This document shows, in pieces, positions 54,189 through 62,161 of a DNA stretch of 64,000 bases. The position numbers and the translations under genes were made by a program. This DNA is from Arenimonas oryziterrae DSM 21050 = YC6267. GTDB taxonomy: Bacteria; Pseudomonadota; Gammaproteobacteria; Xanthomonadales; Xanthomonadaceae. Below the pieces are notes generated by a model that searched no databases, was not told the origin of the DNA, and saw nothing but the letters and a program-made list of their open reading frames with translations. Where the stretch lies: positions 149,177 through 213,176 of the forward strand of contig NZ_ATVD01000004.1 in NCBI RefSeq assembly GCF_000420545.1, written 5' to 3'. Positions within the stretch are counted from its first letter, which is position 1, and each line of letters starts with the position of its first letter.

Positions 54189-54692
54189 TCAGCGGTCGTT
54201 GCCGAGCGTCGTGCGCACGATCTCGGCCTTGCGCTTCATCGCGCCCGCCGAGGTGTCGTGCTTCTTGTTCTCGGTGCGCATACGCGTCATCAGGGTGATG
54301 TAGTCGCGGTTGAACTGCACGCGGTCGCGTTCGGCCAGCGCGCCGCGACTGCGCAAAGCGGTCTCGCCGCGATCGGCGACATGGCCCGCAGTCGTACCGA
54401 TGTCGGTGAGCCAAGCGTCGTAGGCGGCGATGCGCCGGGCCTCTTCGACATTCGCGGTCGTGGTGATCACGCCGGCGCCGCGCAGCATCGCATCGCGGTA
54501 GCGTTTGAGTTCCTGCACGCGCTGCTGCGTGCACATTTCCAGCGTCTGCTGGCCGCACTGGGTGATCTCCGGGGCCTTGGCCACGGCCGGCGGTGCCGGC
54601 TTACGAGCACCGGCGACGGTGGTCTGGGCAGCGAGCGGTCCCGCCGCGGTCAGGCACAGTCCCAGCAACAGCGTTTTCGACAGCACATGCAT
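54189..54692 (-). CDS. Exported hypothetical protein, helical
   Basis: 167 residues from MHVLSKTLLLGLCLTAA, with a signal peptide cleaved near GPLAAQ. Ala/Pro-rich start, then a helical region with CGQQTLEMCTQQRVQELKRYRD and DRVQFNRDYITLMTRMRTENKK. No known domain. Two cysteines (in CGQQTLEMC) could form a disulfide. Periplasmic. Adjacent to the divergent START-like gene across 141 bp. Confidence 0.6.
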   Translation of the reverse strand: MHVLSKTLLLGLCLTAAGPLAAQTTVAGARKPAPPAVAKAPEITQCGQQTLEMCTQQRVQELKRYRDAMLRGAGVITTTANVEEARRIAAYDAWLTDIGTTAGHVADRGETALRSRGALAERDRVQFNRDYITLMTRMRTENKKHDTSAGAMKRKAEIVRTTLGNDR

Positions 54693-54833
54693 CGCGACAT
54701 CCTGTAACGGCGGGGAGCTGGGAGCGAGCATAGCCCCTGGGCCGGCCGAATGTGCAGGCCGTTCGTGCTTGCGCGAGCTGCCGTTCATGCGAAAAACTGG
54801 ACGCCCGCGACGCGCGGCGCGAGACTTCGTCCC

Positions 54834-55310
54834 ATGCAGATCCACCTCCAGGCCCACCGCCAGATCCACGCCCCGGCGACTGCCGCGTACGCGCTGTGCA
54901 TCGATGCCGAGCGCTTTCCGTCGGTGTTTCCCGGCTACGGGCCGATTTCTGCGGTCCGCGCCGTCGTGCTCGACGTCGACGCCCCACTCGCGGTCGGCAG
55001 CACCCGGCGCGTGTACAACGCCGACGGCTCGATCCTCAGCGAGCGCGTGACCGCTCTGGAAGCACCCAGCCGCCATGCCTACGCGCTGACCGGATTCAGC
55101 GCACCGTTCTCCTGGCTCGTGACGCTCGGCGAAGCCGACTGGCGCATCACCGAAACCGCCGGCGTGTCCGACGTGACTTGGCGGTACACGTTCACCCTGA
55201 CCTCCCCGCTCGCGTATCCCCTGTGCCTGCCCCTGCTCAAACTGTTCATGCAGGGCGCGATGCGCCGCTGCCTCGACGCGATGGCGCAGGCGCTGGAAGG
55301 CAAGGCCTGA
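54834..55310 (+). CDS. SRPBCC/START-like ligand-binding protein
   Basis: 158 residues from MQIHLQAHRQIHAPATAAY. Helix-grip fold: HRQIHAPATAAYALCIDAERFPSVFPG is the usual beginning of polyketide cyclase/START-type domains, TWRYTFTLTSPL a later strand and a long C-terminal helix. Binds a hydrophobic ligand. Its TGA overlaps the ATG of the next gene (TGATG), so the two are coupled. Confidence 0.75.
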   Translation: MQIHLQAHRQIHAPATAAYALCIDAERFPSVFPGYGPISAVRAVVLDVDAPLAVGSTRRVYNADGSILSERVTALEAPSRHAYALTGFSAPFSWLVTLGEADWRITETAGVSDVTWRYTFTLTSPLAYPLCLPLLKLFMQGAMRRCLDAMAQALEGKA

Positions 55311-56206
55311 TGGAGAGCTGGATCCTGCTCGCGATGGCGCCAGTATTCCTGGGCCTGATCGCGGTCGAAGCCTGGTACTGGAAAGATCGCCGCCCCGTCT
55401 ACAGCCTGCGCGACACCTTGTCGAATGCCGCGCTCGCGCTGATGCACCAGGGCGCCGATGCCATCGCCTGGCTGCTCGTCATCGGTCTCTACTACGCGGT
55501 GTACCAGCATCGGTTGTTCGATCTGCCGGGGTCGGCCTGGACGATTGCCGGACTGTTTGTCGCGCAGGATTTTTTCTATTACTGGTTCCATCGCGCGCAC
55601 CACCGCATCCGCTGGATGTGGGCCTCGCATGTCACCCATCACTCGTCCGAGCGCCTGAACCTGTCGACGGCGTTCCGGCAAAGCCTCACCTATCCGATCT
55701 CGGGCATGTGGCTGTTCTGGCTGCCGCTGGCCTGGCTGGGCTTCGAGCCGAAGAACATCATCGCGGTCGTCGCGATCAATCTCGGCTTCCAGTTCTTCGT
55801 GCACACCGAGGCCGTCGGCAAGCTGGGCTGGATCGAAAGGGTGTTCAACACGCCCTCGCATCACCGCGTGCACCATGCGCGCAATCCCAAGTACATCGAC
55901 CGCAATTACGCCGGAGTGCTGATCATCTGGGACAAGCTGTTCGGCAGTTTCGTCGAGGAAGACCCGGCGGTGCCCTGCGAGTACGGCGTGGTCACGCCGA
56001 TCCGCACGCACAACCCGATCACGCTGACGTTTCATGAGTGGATCGCGATGTTCCGCGATGCCGCGCGACCCCAGCAAAGCCTGGGGTCGCGCTTCAAACA
56101 GCTGTTCGGACCGCCCGAGCGCGGGCATTCGGAAACGCCGCGCGAGCCGCGGATCGAATTCCGGGACCCACGCCCTGCCCTCAACGCCGGCGATACAGAT
56201 CGCTGA
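55310..56206 (+). CDS. Fatty acid hydroxylase / sterol desaturase family protein
   Basis: 298 residues, four to five membrane helices. The diiron histidine boxes are intact: HRAHHRIRW, HVTHHSSERL and HRVHHARNPKY, with a further HTEAVG. Family members hydroxylate or desaturate membrane lipids (ceramides, hopanoids, sterol-like compounds, carotenoids). Translationally coupled to the START-like gene, which may carry its lipid substrate. Tail overlaps the convergent NTF2-like gene by 26 bp. Confidence 0.9.
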   Translation: MESWILLAMAPVFLGLIAVEAWYWKDRRPVYSLRDTLSNAALALMHQGADAIAWLLVIGLYYAVYQHRLFDLPGSAWTIAGLFVAQDFFYYWFHRAHHRIRWMWASHVTHHSSERLNLSTAFRQSLTYPISGMWLFWLPLAWLGFEPKNIIAVVAINLGFQFFVHTEAVGKLGWIERVFNTPSHHRVHHARNPKYIDRNYAGVLIIWDKLFGSFVEEDPAVPCEYGVVTPIRTHNPITLTFHEWIAMFRDAARPQQSLGSRFKQLFGPPERGHSETPREPRIEFRDPRPALNAGDTDR

Positions 56207-57140
56207 ACATGGAATGGCCGTTGGCCGTCGTCGCCGGCACGCCCTGCGCGACGTCCCAATGTTCGACCAACTCGAAGTCAGCGACGCGATACAAATCACA
56301 AACCGCCGCACCCGTGAATTCGTTCGTGGCATCCACGCCCGGATCCGTATTCTGCGAACAAACCACGCTCAGATCACCGTCCGACATCGAGCGCACGATG
56401 CGGTAGTTCGAGCCTTCCGGCGCGATGTATTCGATGACCTCGGCCAGCGCGGTGCGGCCGTTCTCGACGTACGGGTTGTGCTGCAGATAGCCCGTCGACC
56501 AGAAGCGGTTCAGCAGGCCGAACCGGCGCTGGTCGAAGACCTCGTTCGACAGCTCCGACACCAGCAGGCGGTTCGCTTCCTCGCGGACCTCGGTGACCAC
56601 CGGTTCGGTACCGGGATACGAATACAGGTTCGAGAACTGCGAATTGCCGCTCGCGGTCTGCGCGGCGACACCGGCGCTGACGGCCCAATGCTCGACGATG
56701 ACGCCGCGATCAAGCCGGTAGAAGTCGTAGCGGTTGCGGCCGCTCTTCTCGTTCGCCGGCGTCGGCGAGAGCTGCGAATGCACGAAGACCAGGTCGCGGT
56801 CGGCGAGGATGTGCTTGATCGTCAGCGTGCGCGCGGGCGTCAGGGCGCGCTGCGCGCTGATCCACTGGATCATCGCGTCGCGGCCGTCGGCGATCGCCGG
56901 GTCGTGCTGGATCAGATCGCGCGCGAAGAACAGGCGCAGCTTGTCGATGTCGGTGTGGCTGAGCATCGCGTTGCTGAACAGGGTGACCAGGGTCTTGTTG
57001 AGTTGCTCGGTGACGTGATCCTGGTAGCCGGGTGTGGGGTGGTTGCTGAAGCCTTCGGTGGCCGCGGCGCGGTTGCCGAAGGCGGCGAACAGGGCCGCGG
57101 CGAGTGCGACGCGCAGGGCGTGCGGGGACGTGAGTTGCAT
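56181..57140 (-). CDS. Secreted nuclear transport factor 2-like protein, tandem SnoaL-type domains
   Basis: 319 residues from MQLTSPHALRVALAAALF with GGAG upstream; signal peptide cleaved near NRAAAT. Two repeats of the SnoaL/NTF2 fold (about 40-165 and 185-315), each with HDPAIADGRDAMIQWI-/HNPYVENGRTALAEVI-like and VEHWAVSAGV-/VEHWDVAQGV-like parts. Predicted exported aldol-type or ligand-binding protein; catalytic residues not assigned. Confidence 0.8.
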   Translation of the reverse strand: MQLTSPHALRVALAAALFAAFGNRAAATEGFSNHPTPGYQDHVTEQLNKTLVTLFSNAMLSHTDIDKLRLFFARDLIQHDPAIADGRDAMIQWISAQRALTPARTLTIKHILADRDLVFVHSQLSPTPANEKSGRNRYDFYRLDRGVIVEHWAVSAGVAAQTASGNSQFSNLYSYPGTEPVVTEVREEANRLLVSELSNEVFDQRRFGLLNRFWSTGYLQHNPYVENGRTALAEVIEYIAPEGSNYRIVRSMSDGDLSVVCSQNTDPGVDATNEFTGAAVCDLYRVADFELVEHWDVAQGVPATTANGHSMFSDLYRRR

Positions 57141-57346
57141 CGGGAGTTCTCCATGCGGCGGGGCCGCGTTGCAGATCGGAACGGGGGCCTTCCCGCAGCC
57201 GGATGGGCCAGGGACGCCGCCAATCTGCCAATCCGGCGTGCAAAAGCCGCTGGATCGGGACGAGTCGTGACGAATCCGGGCCCGCCGCCATCGAAAATCA
57301 GGCGAAAAGCCTGCAAGCTTGGCCCTCGCTTCCGGAATCACCCCGC

Positions 57347-58435
57347 ATGAACCCTGCTCCGCCCCCGCGTCTCGATCTGCGCCTGGCCACGAACCCGTGG
57401 TACTGGGCCGCCTGGGGCGCCGCCGCGTTCTACAACACCATGCGCGACGTGTTCAATGCGCCGCTGGGGTTTCTGGTGGTGTTCAACGGTACGCATTTTT
57501 TTCTCTGGGGCTGCCTGGGCCTGGTCGCGATTCCCTTCATCCGTCGCCATCCGATCCGCATGCACTGGCGGCCCTGGATTCTGCACCTGCTCGCGGGTTC
57601 GCTGTTTACGCTCGCCGACATCACGCTCGGCCACTGGATTACCTTCCGCGGCCTGGGCATGGTCAAGAGCAAAAGCCTGCTGGAGATCGCGATCTACGCG
57701 TTCCAGACCTGCTTCCATCTAGGGCTGATGACCTACGGCCTGATGATCGCGGTCATTCAGGGGCTCGACGCACAACGCCTGTCAAAACAGCGCGCCGTGC
57801 AGGCCTCGCAGCTGGAAGCCAAACTCGTGCAGGCGCAGTTGCAGTCGCTCCGCACGCAGCTGCAGCCGCATTTCCTGTTCAATACCCTGCATGCGATCTC
57901 GTCGCTGATGCATTACGACGTGCCGACCGCCGACCGCATGCTCACGCGCCTGAGCGAACTGCTGCGCATGTCCCTGCAGCAGTTCGGCACCCAGGTCGTG
58001 CCCTTGCGGCAGGAAGTCGCGTTTCTCGAGGCCTACCTGGATATCGAGAAGCTGCGCTTCGAACACCGGCTGTCGATCGAGTGGGCGATTCCCGAGGATC
58101 TGGGCGACAGCGCGATTCCGCCGTTTCTGCTTCAGCCGCTGGTCGAAAACGCGATCAAACACGGCATCGCCCCGCGCGCCGACGGCGGCGGCATCGTCAT
58201 TCGTGCGTATTCGCAGGCCAATGAGCTGCTGCTGGAAGTCGAAGACGACGGCCCCGGCGCGCAGAGCACGCAGGCGCCGCAGCCGGGCATGGGCATCGGC
58301 CTGAACAATACGCGCTCGCGCCTGGAAACCCTGTACGGCGCCGACCAGAGCTTCGAGCTGCTGCGCCAGGGTCGCGGCACCATCGCGCGCGTGCGCATGC
58401 CGCTGACGCACACGCCTAAGAAACTCGCGGCATGA
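57347..58435 (+). CDS. Sensor histidine kinase, LytS type
   Basis: 362 residues. Four or five N-terminal helices with a short cytoplasmic coil, then a His_kinase (LytS/AlgZ) domain: LQPHFLFNTLHAISSLMHYD with the phospho-accepting His, and an ATPase domain with LVENAIKHGIAP and GMGIGLNNTRSRL. Phosphorylates the LytTR regulator encoded next (ATGA overlap). Signal unknown; LytS/AlgZ systems regulate cell wall, alginate or stress genes. Confidence 0.92.
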   Translation: MNPAPPPRLDLRLATNPWYWAAWGAAAFYNTMRDVFNAPLGFLVVFNGTHFFLWGCLGLVAIPFIRRHPIRMHWRPWILHLLAGSLFTLADITLGHWITFRGLGMVKSKSLLEIAIYAFQTCFHLGLMTYGLMIAVIQGLDAQRLSKQRAVQASQLEAKLVQAQLQSLRTQLQPHFLFNTLHAISSLMHYDVPTADRMLTRLSELLRMSLQQFGTQVVPLRQEVAFLEAYLDIEKLRFEHRLSIEWAIPEDLGDSAIPPFLLQPLVENAIKHGIAPRADGGGIVIRAYSQANELLLEVEDDGPGAQSTQAPQPGMGIGLNNTRSRLETLYGADQSFELLRQGRGTIARVRMPLTHTPKKLAA

Positions 58436-59205
58436 CCGGCAACATCCGTGCCCTCATCGTCGACGACGAAGTGCCGGCGCGGCGCCGGCTGCAGCAGTTT
58501 CTTGCCGAAGAGGCGGATGTCGAGATCGTCGGCGAAGCGAGCAATGGGCTGCTCGCCGTGGAAGCGATCGAACAACTGCAGCCCGACCTGGTCTTTCTCG
58601 ATGTTCAGATGCCGGAGCTGGACGGTTTCGGCGTCGTGCAGGCGATCGGCACGGACGCGATGCCGGCGACGGTGTTCGTGACCGCGTACGACCACTACGC
58701 CCTGCCTGCGTTCGATGCGAACGCGATCGATTATCTGTTGAAGCCGTTCGACCAAGACCGTTTTCGGCGCACGATGCGCCGCGTGCGCGCGCGCCTCGGC
58801 CGCGAGCGCGAAGACGCGCTGCAATCGCAGCTGCTCAATGTGCTGGATGGCCTGAGCAAGGACCGCAAGTATCCCGACCGTCTGCTTGTGCGCACCGGCG
58901 AATCCCGCCAGCTCGTACGCCTCGCCGACCTGCACTACGTCACCGCGGAAGGCAATTACGTCCGCCTGCACACCAGCACCGGCGCCCACCTCATGCGCGA
59001 AAGCATGCGCGGCATGGAAGCGCGCCTCGACCCGGCGATCTTCCGCCGCATCCACCGCTCCAGCATCGTCAACATCGACCACATCGGCAAACTGCTGCCC
59101 TGGTTCGGCGGGGACTACTTGGTGATGATGGCCGATGGCGGCAAACTGACCCTCAGCCGCAACTTCCGCGCGGCCTTGGGCGAATACCTCAAGATCGAGG
59201 GCTAA
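58432..59205 (+). CDS. LytTR-type response regulator
   Basis: 257 residues. Receiver domain with VDDEVPARRRL and the phosphorylated Asp in LVFLDVQMPELDG, a Lys in IDYLLKPF; then a LytTR domain (about 150-255) with LHYVTAEGNYVRLHTS and RRIHRSSIVNI. Start ATG overlaps the kinase stop by 4 bp. Confidence 0.93.
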   Translation: MTGNIRALIVDDEVPARRRLQQFLAEEADVEIVGEASNGLLAVEAIEQLQPDLVFLDVQMPELDGFGVVQAIGTDAMPATVFVTAYDHYALPAFDANAIDYLLKPFDQDRFRRTMRRVRARLGREREDALQSQLLNVLDGLSKDRKYPDRLLVRTGESRQLVRLADLHYVTAEGNYVRLHTSTGAHLMRESMRGMEARLDPAIFRRIHRSSIVNIDHIGKLLPWFGGDYLVMMADGGKLTLSRNFRAALGEYLKIEG

Positions 59206-59482
59206 CCGCCCCTCGTAGGAGCGGGCATGACCGCGACCAGCCCCTAAAGCATCGCGGCGAGACTAGTGCACGCTCAGTACCAGGAGCTATTTTCCTGCTG
59301 CGTGTACACAAAGAATCAAGGCCTTTCCCAAGTAGGTTTTTCGCCACAAAAGCGAAGACCGCCAATGAAGGCGGTCTTTGAGGAACCTATTTCTGGCCGG
59401 ATCGAACGAGGCCCGCGGGTTCGGTGCCGCACTAGGAAAATACCGATCTTTCCCCGCTCTCGGACCCGCGTCTTCGAGAAGA
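59206..59482. repeat. Intergenic: REP-like repeat and hairpin
   Basis: No gene is seen in this 277 bp. At 59215-59242 lies a plus-strand copy of the GTRGGAGCGGGC repeat (compare 41285-41312). At 59355-59378 an AAGACCGCC/GGCGGTCTT stem with AATGAA loop is followed by short T-runs on both strands, so it may end transcripts from both sides. The short open frames here have no ribosome binding site or family features. Confidence 0.6.
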
Positions 59483-59881
59483 CTATTCGCATCTCTTAAC
59501 GTCTCTTCGCCACAGCTCGTAAGCCGTCTCAATCATTCCCCATTGATACGGATCATCGGTAAGAACAACATTTGATCTGTCGCGATACACCCCCCTCACA
59601 GAAACTAGTGCATCCGAATGGTGCGACAAGCCATCCACTGCGACCGCGTTGCTGTAGTTGGAATTATGGCAATCATCCAAAGTCAGGAAGAGGCCGCCCT
59701 TCGAATCTTTGTTCTTGCAGACATATCCTTCAACAATAACAACTTTCCCTTCGTAATCGGCGCCTCGGGAAACTAAAGAAATGATACTTGCAGGAAGAAT
59801 GCTAGTCGCAAAGGATGCATAAGAAACAAATAGCAGAGAAACGCCCGAGAAGCACAGCCTTGCATAGCTAATTCTGGTCAT
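59483..59881 (-). CDS. Exported hypothetical protein with OB-like region
   Basis: 132 residues from MTRISYARLCFSGVSLLF, a signal peptide. The middle DYEGKVVIVEGYVCKNKDSKGG... LDDCHNSNYSNAV has the strand pattern of small OB-fold domains of exported proteins; 27 of 60 bases in 59761-59820 are G+C, clearly below the rest of the window, so it looks acquired. The OB-like pattern is partly shared with the lipoprotein at 61127. Function unknown. Confidence 0.7.
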   Translation of the reverse strand: MTRISYARLCFSGVSLLFVSYASFATSILPASIISLVSRGADYEGKVVIVEGYVCKNKDSKGGLFLTLDDCHNSNYSNAVAVDGLSHHSDALVSVRGVYRDRSNVVLTDDPYQWGMIETAYELWRRDVKRCE

Positions 59882-59934
59882 ACTCCCTCGCCTTTTTCAC
59901 GATGTCGCTATTTGTCATGCCGGGCATAGTTTTC

Positions 59935-60045
59935 AAAACAGGGGTCAGAGTACCTTTTCTACAAAATGCTTTCATCGCTTGGCGGCAAAGCCTTGCCTGT
60001 TGACGGTCGACCCGGCTTTCCCAGTCCCGCGCGGCGTCCGAGCAT
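59935..60045 (-). mobile_element. RAYT remnant: terminal repeat and last 28 codons
   Basis: The repeat core aaaacaggggtcagagtac starts at 59935. The minus-strand frame 59959-60045 reads MLGRRAGLGKPGRPS... PSDESIL-stop, the C-terminus of the RAYT at 62186 with changes at the end. No upstream part of the gene remains; it joins the copy of the repeat at 60050. A decayed RAYT copy. Confidence 0.85.
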
Positions 60046-60049
60046 CGGG

Positions 60050-60077
60050 AAACAGGGGTCAGAGTACGTTTTCCCTC
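60050..60077. repeat. Direct repeat left of the Sel1 fragment
   Basis: The block aaacaggggtcagagtac followed by gttttccctc; it recurs at 60373-60400 with one base changed (a to c), and both copies read gttttccctca where the RAYT ends read cttttcta. Confidence 0.85.
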
Positions 60078-60381
60078 AAGGGAACAGCAACAGGAAGAAG
60101 GGCCAGACCCGGCTGGCGATGCCCAGCTCGGAGTTCTTTACAGAAGCCCACAGGATGGCTCTTCCGGAGCGGCGCTTCCGGGTGACGCCGTTACCGTTGT
60201 GGAGCATGACGCCCGCCATCAGCAGCGCGCGCGCATGCCCCCGCAGACCTATGCTTCTGAAATAGCGGAAGGCGATGCGCGGATCCGCCTCGACGCCGAG
60301 CCCCTTGAAATAGATGTAGCCGAGCCGATAGGCAGAAAATTCTTCCCCACCCTCCTCGCCAACCTCTTCCCGAAACCGGGG
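60076..60381 (-). pseudogene. Sel1-repeat protein fragment
   Basis: An open minus-strand frame begins at the repeat (in-frame TGA at 60382-60384) and lacks a start codon. It reads EFSAYRLGYIYFKGLGVEAD then IAFRYFRSIGLRGHARALL, a Sel1-like (SLR) repeat with the A..LG..Y..G.GV..D...A pattern, followed by a second weaker unit. It ends in stop TGA inside the other copy of the repeat. A 3' fragment of a larger Sel1 gene trapped between repeats. Confidence 0.8.
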
Positions 60382-60400
60382 TCAGAGTACGTTTTCCCTC
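60373..60400. repeat. Direct repeat right of the Sel1 fragment
   Basis: aaaccggggtcagagtac followed by gttttccctc; same orientation as 60050-60077. Confidence 0.85.
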
Positions 60401-60414
60401 ATTCGCTCTGAACC

Positions 60415-60990
60415 CTACTCAATGGAATACTTGTCCAACAAGTCCATGACTTGGGCGTTTAGCTCGTCTTCGGACGCGTCCAGCAAGCCATCTTCTTCAT
60501 TCAGAGGAAGCAAGGCCTCCGAGACGGTACGGCCGCCACTCCCGACCACGATAAATCTGCACTCATCATGTGATGATCCGTCCTGCGGCGTGCGCCAAAC
60601 GGAGGCCGTCACTTTGGCATCGACAATATTTCCCTCGTAGTCCTGCCGATCAATGTCGACAACTTGACCGGACTCCGCGGAGACGATCACTGCACGTCCG
60701 TCCTCGAGTTTCCCGATGAAATAGGCGTCCACACGAAGATAGCCGCCGCCCACCGCCAAATAGATCAGGTAAGGCTGGTCGAATTGGGCTCTTGCCCTTT
60801 CCAGTGACGAAACTCGGCTCAGAAATTCCGCGTCGAGGGACTCGGCGCAGCCACCGGGCACAGGATGCGCGCCGACGGATTGCTTCATCGAATTCGCAAT
60901 GCTTTCGGCCACTGACGATCCGCGCCCGGCAGAAGTCGATGCGCAGCAACAAAGTGAAATCATTGCACAAATCGAAAGGAATGCTTTCAC
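60415..60990 (-). CDS. Hypothetical lipoprotein
   Basis: 191 residues from GTG 60990 (GAAGGTGACCA upstream). Lipoprotein signal MKAFLSICAMISLCCCAS with Cys-rich lipobox. Then a helical segment (ESIANSMKQSVG), a beta-rich part with DQPYLIYLAVGGGYLRVDAYFIG and VIVSAESGQVVDIDRQDYEG, and an acidic C-terminus. No family recognised. Base composition intermediate; one of several small exported proteins in this run. Confidence 0.7.
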   Translation of the reverse strand: MKAFLSICAMISLCCCASTSAGRGSSVAESIANSMKQSVGAHPVPGGCAESLDAEFLSRVSSLERARAQFDQPYLIYLAVGGGYLRVDAYFIGKLEDGRAVIVSAESGQVVDIDRQDYEGNIVDAKVTASVWRTPQDGSSHDECRFIVVGSGGRTVSEALLPLNEEDGLLDASEDELNAQVMDLLDKYSIE

Positions 60991-61126
60991 TGGTCACCTT
61001 CGAAAAAAGCAGCATGGAACAAGGGGGAAAATGCGGCCCAAGACCCCTGGCGAAGGCGATCTTTGATGGAATTCATCCGCCGAGGCAGAAAACGGGTCTA
61101 GCCACTGGCTTTGTTTCATTCCTGCA

Positions 61127-61585
61127 CTAAGGTTTTTTCCCGCCAATGGTCAGATAGCTGTAAGAGAAGACCTTTCGAACATTGACCATCAGTGTCCCTT
61201 CCGTATCTCTAGCCACTTCACCTTCAATGTCAACTTTTGCGCTCAAGGTGCACAAACCCGTCTTGCCGTGTTCCTCGCATAACTTGTCGCCTGCACGATC
61301 GAATGCGGCGACGCTTTCATCCGCACTTGTATTGTATCCCTCTGGAAGAACCCCTCCCCTCTCACAAGAGCTTTCTTCGAAGAAAGACGCATAGCCTTTT
61401 ACGACGGAGTAGTTCGCTCTGATATTCACAATCCTGTTTTCAAATTCTTGGGGATCTTCATTGATTCTGCAAACTGATACATAGGCAACACTCCTGACTG
61501 GCAAGTCCTCGATGACCAGAGAACTGCAAGCGCACTGGAGAAGCATCAGCACCAGTGATCCCAGCCCCATCGCAAGCTGCTTCAT
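61127..61585 (-). CDS. Hypothetical lipoprotein with OB-like region
   Basis: 152 residues, signal MKQLAMGLGSLVLMLLQCAC with lipobox. VSVCRINEDPQEFENRIVNI followed by RANYSVV resembles the OB-like part of the protein at 59483 (EGKVVIVEGYV). Cys residues in ESSCERGG and CTLSAKVDIEGE suggest disulfides. Low G+C. Function unknown. Confidence 0.7.
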   Translation of the reverse strand: MKQLAMGLGSLVLMLLQCACSSLVIEDLPVRSVAYVSVCRINEDPQEFENRIVNIRANYSVVKGYASFFEESSCERGGVLPEGYNTSADESVAAFDRAGDKLCEEHGKTGLCTLSAKVDIEGEVARDTEGTLMVNVRKVFSYSYLTIGGKKP

Positions 61586-61647
61586 TCGATCAGACCTTCA
61601 GGAGAGAACAAGGATGGGAAAATGTACTGCGTCCACGTTTTTTGAGC

Positions 61648-62135
61648 TCAATCCGAATCCCAATACCGCCCGAATTTCCCCGTCTGCGGCTCGTAGACGA
61701 AGAACGAACTGGCGCTTCCGACCTTGAAATATGCCAGGGCTTCCGTACGCGCACAGAGGTCCTTGCCATTCGACGACTTGCCCTTGTCGTCCTCGAAGTA
61801 GGAGTGGCAACCCGCGGGCATGGCGGAAAGGCCCATGTCGATGGCGAGCCCCTCCTGCACCGCGATGACCCTGCACCGTCCGGCCCCCGACTTGCCGCCG
61901 AAACAGACTTGAATGGCGGACTGGCTGGCATCGCGGCGCGCGACGAGGGTCGCCCTGTCGCGCCTGTCATCGCCATCCATGTCCAGATACGCACTCAAGA
62001 AGCGTGAAGGCGATTCGTTAGCCAATCCTGACCGTCAGGTTGCTCGGCGGACATCGGCAGCCAGTCGCTGGCCGATTGTGTCTGGGCGGAGGCGGTGGCT
62101 AGGAGCAACAATAGAAGCAAGGAAGCGGAATGCAT
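61648..62135 (-). pseudogene. Exported DxDGD-type protein gene, frameshifted
   Basis: An ATG at 62135 begins a signal peptide MHSASLLLLLLLATASAQ and a mature start ASDWLPMSAEQ, but this frame ends after 46 codons. The remainder, RFLSAYLDMDGDDRRDRATLV to YEPQTGKFGRYWDSD (62025-61648), continues in another frame. Losing one base near 62015 explains it: both parts together match a family of small exported proteins with a DxDGDxxxD motif and a YF(V/Y)Y..GKF-type end. Either a pseudogene or a sequencing error. Confidence 0.75.
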
Positions 62136-62161
62136 TGTCTCTATCCAACCATCAGCGTTTG

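Noticed and set aside
59266..59532. Short open frames on both strands in the intergenic region
   Set aside because: No ribosome binding site, cover a hairpin/terminator, no family features.
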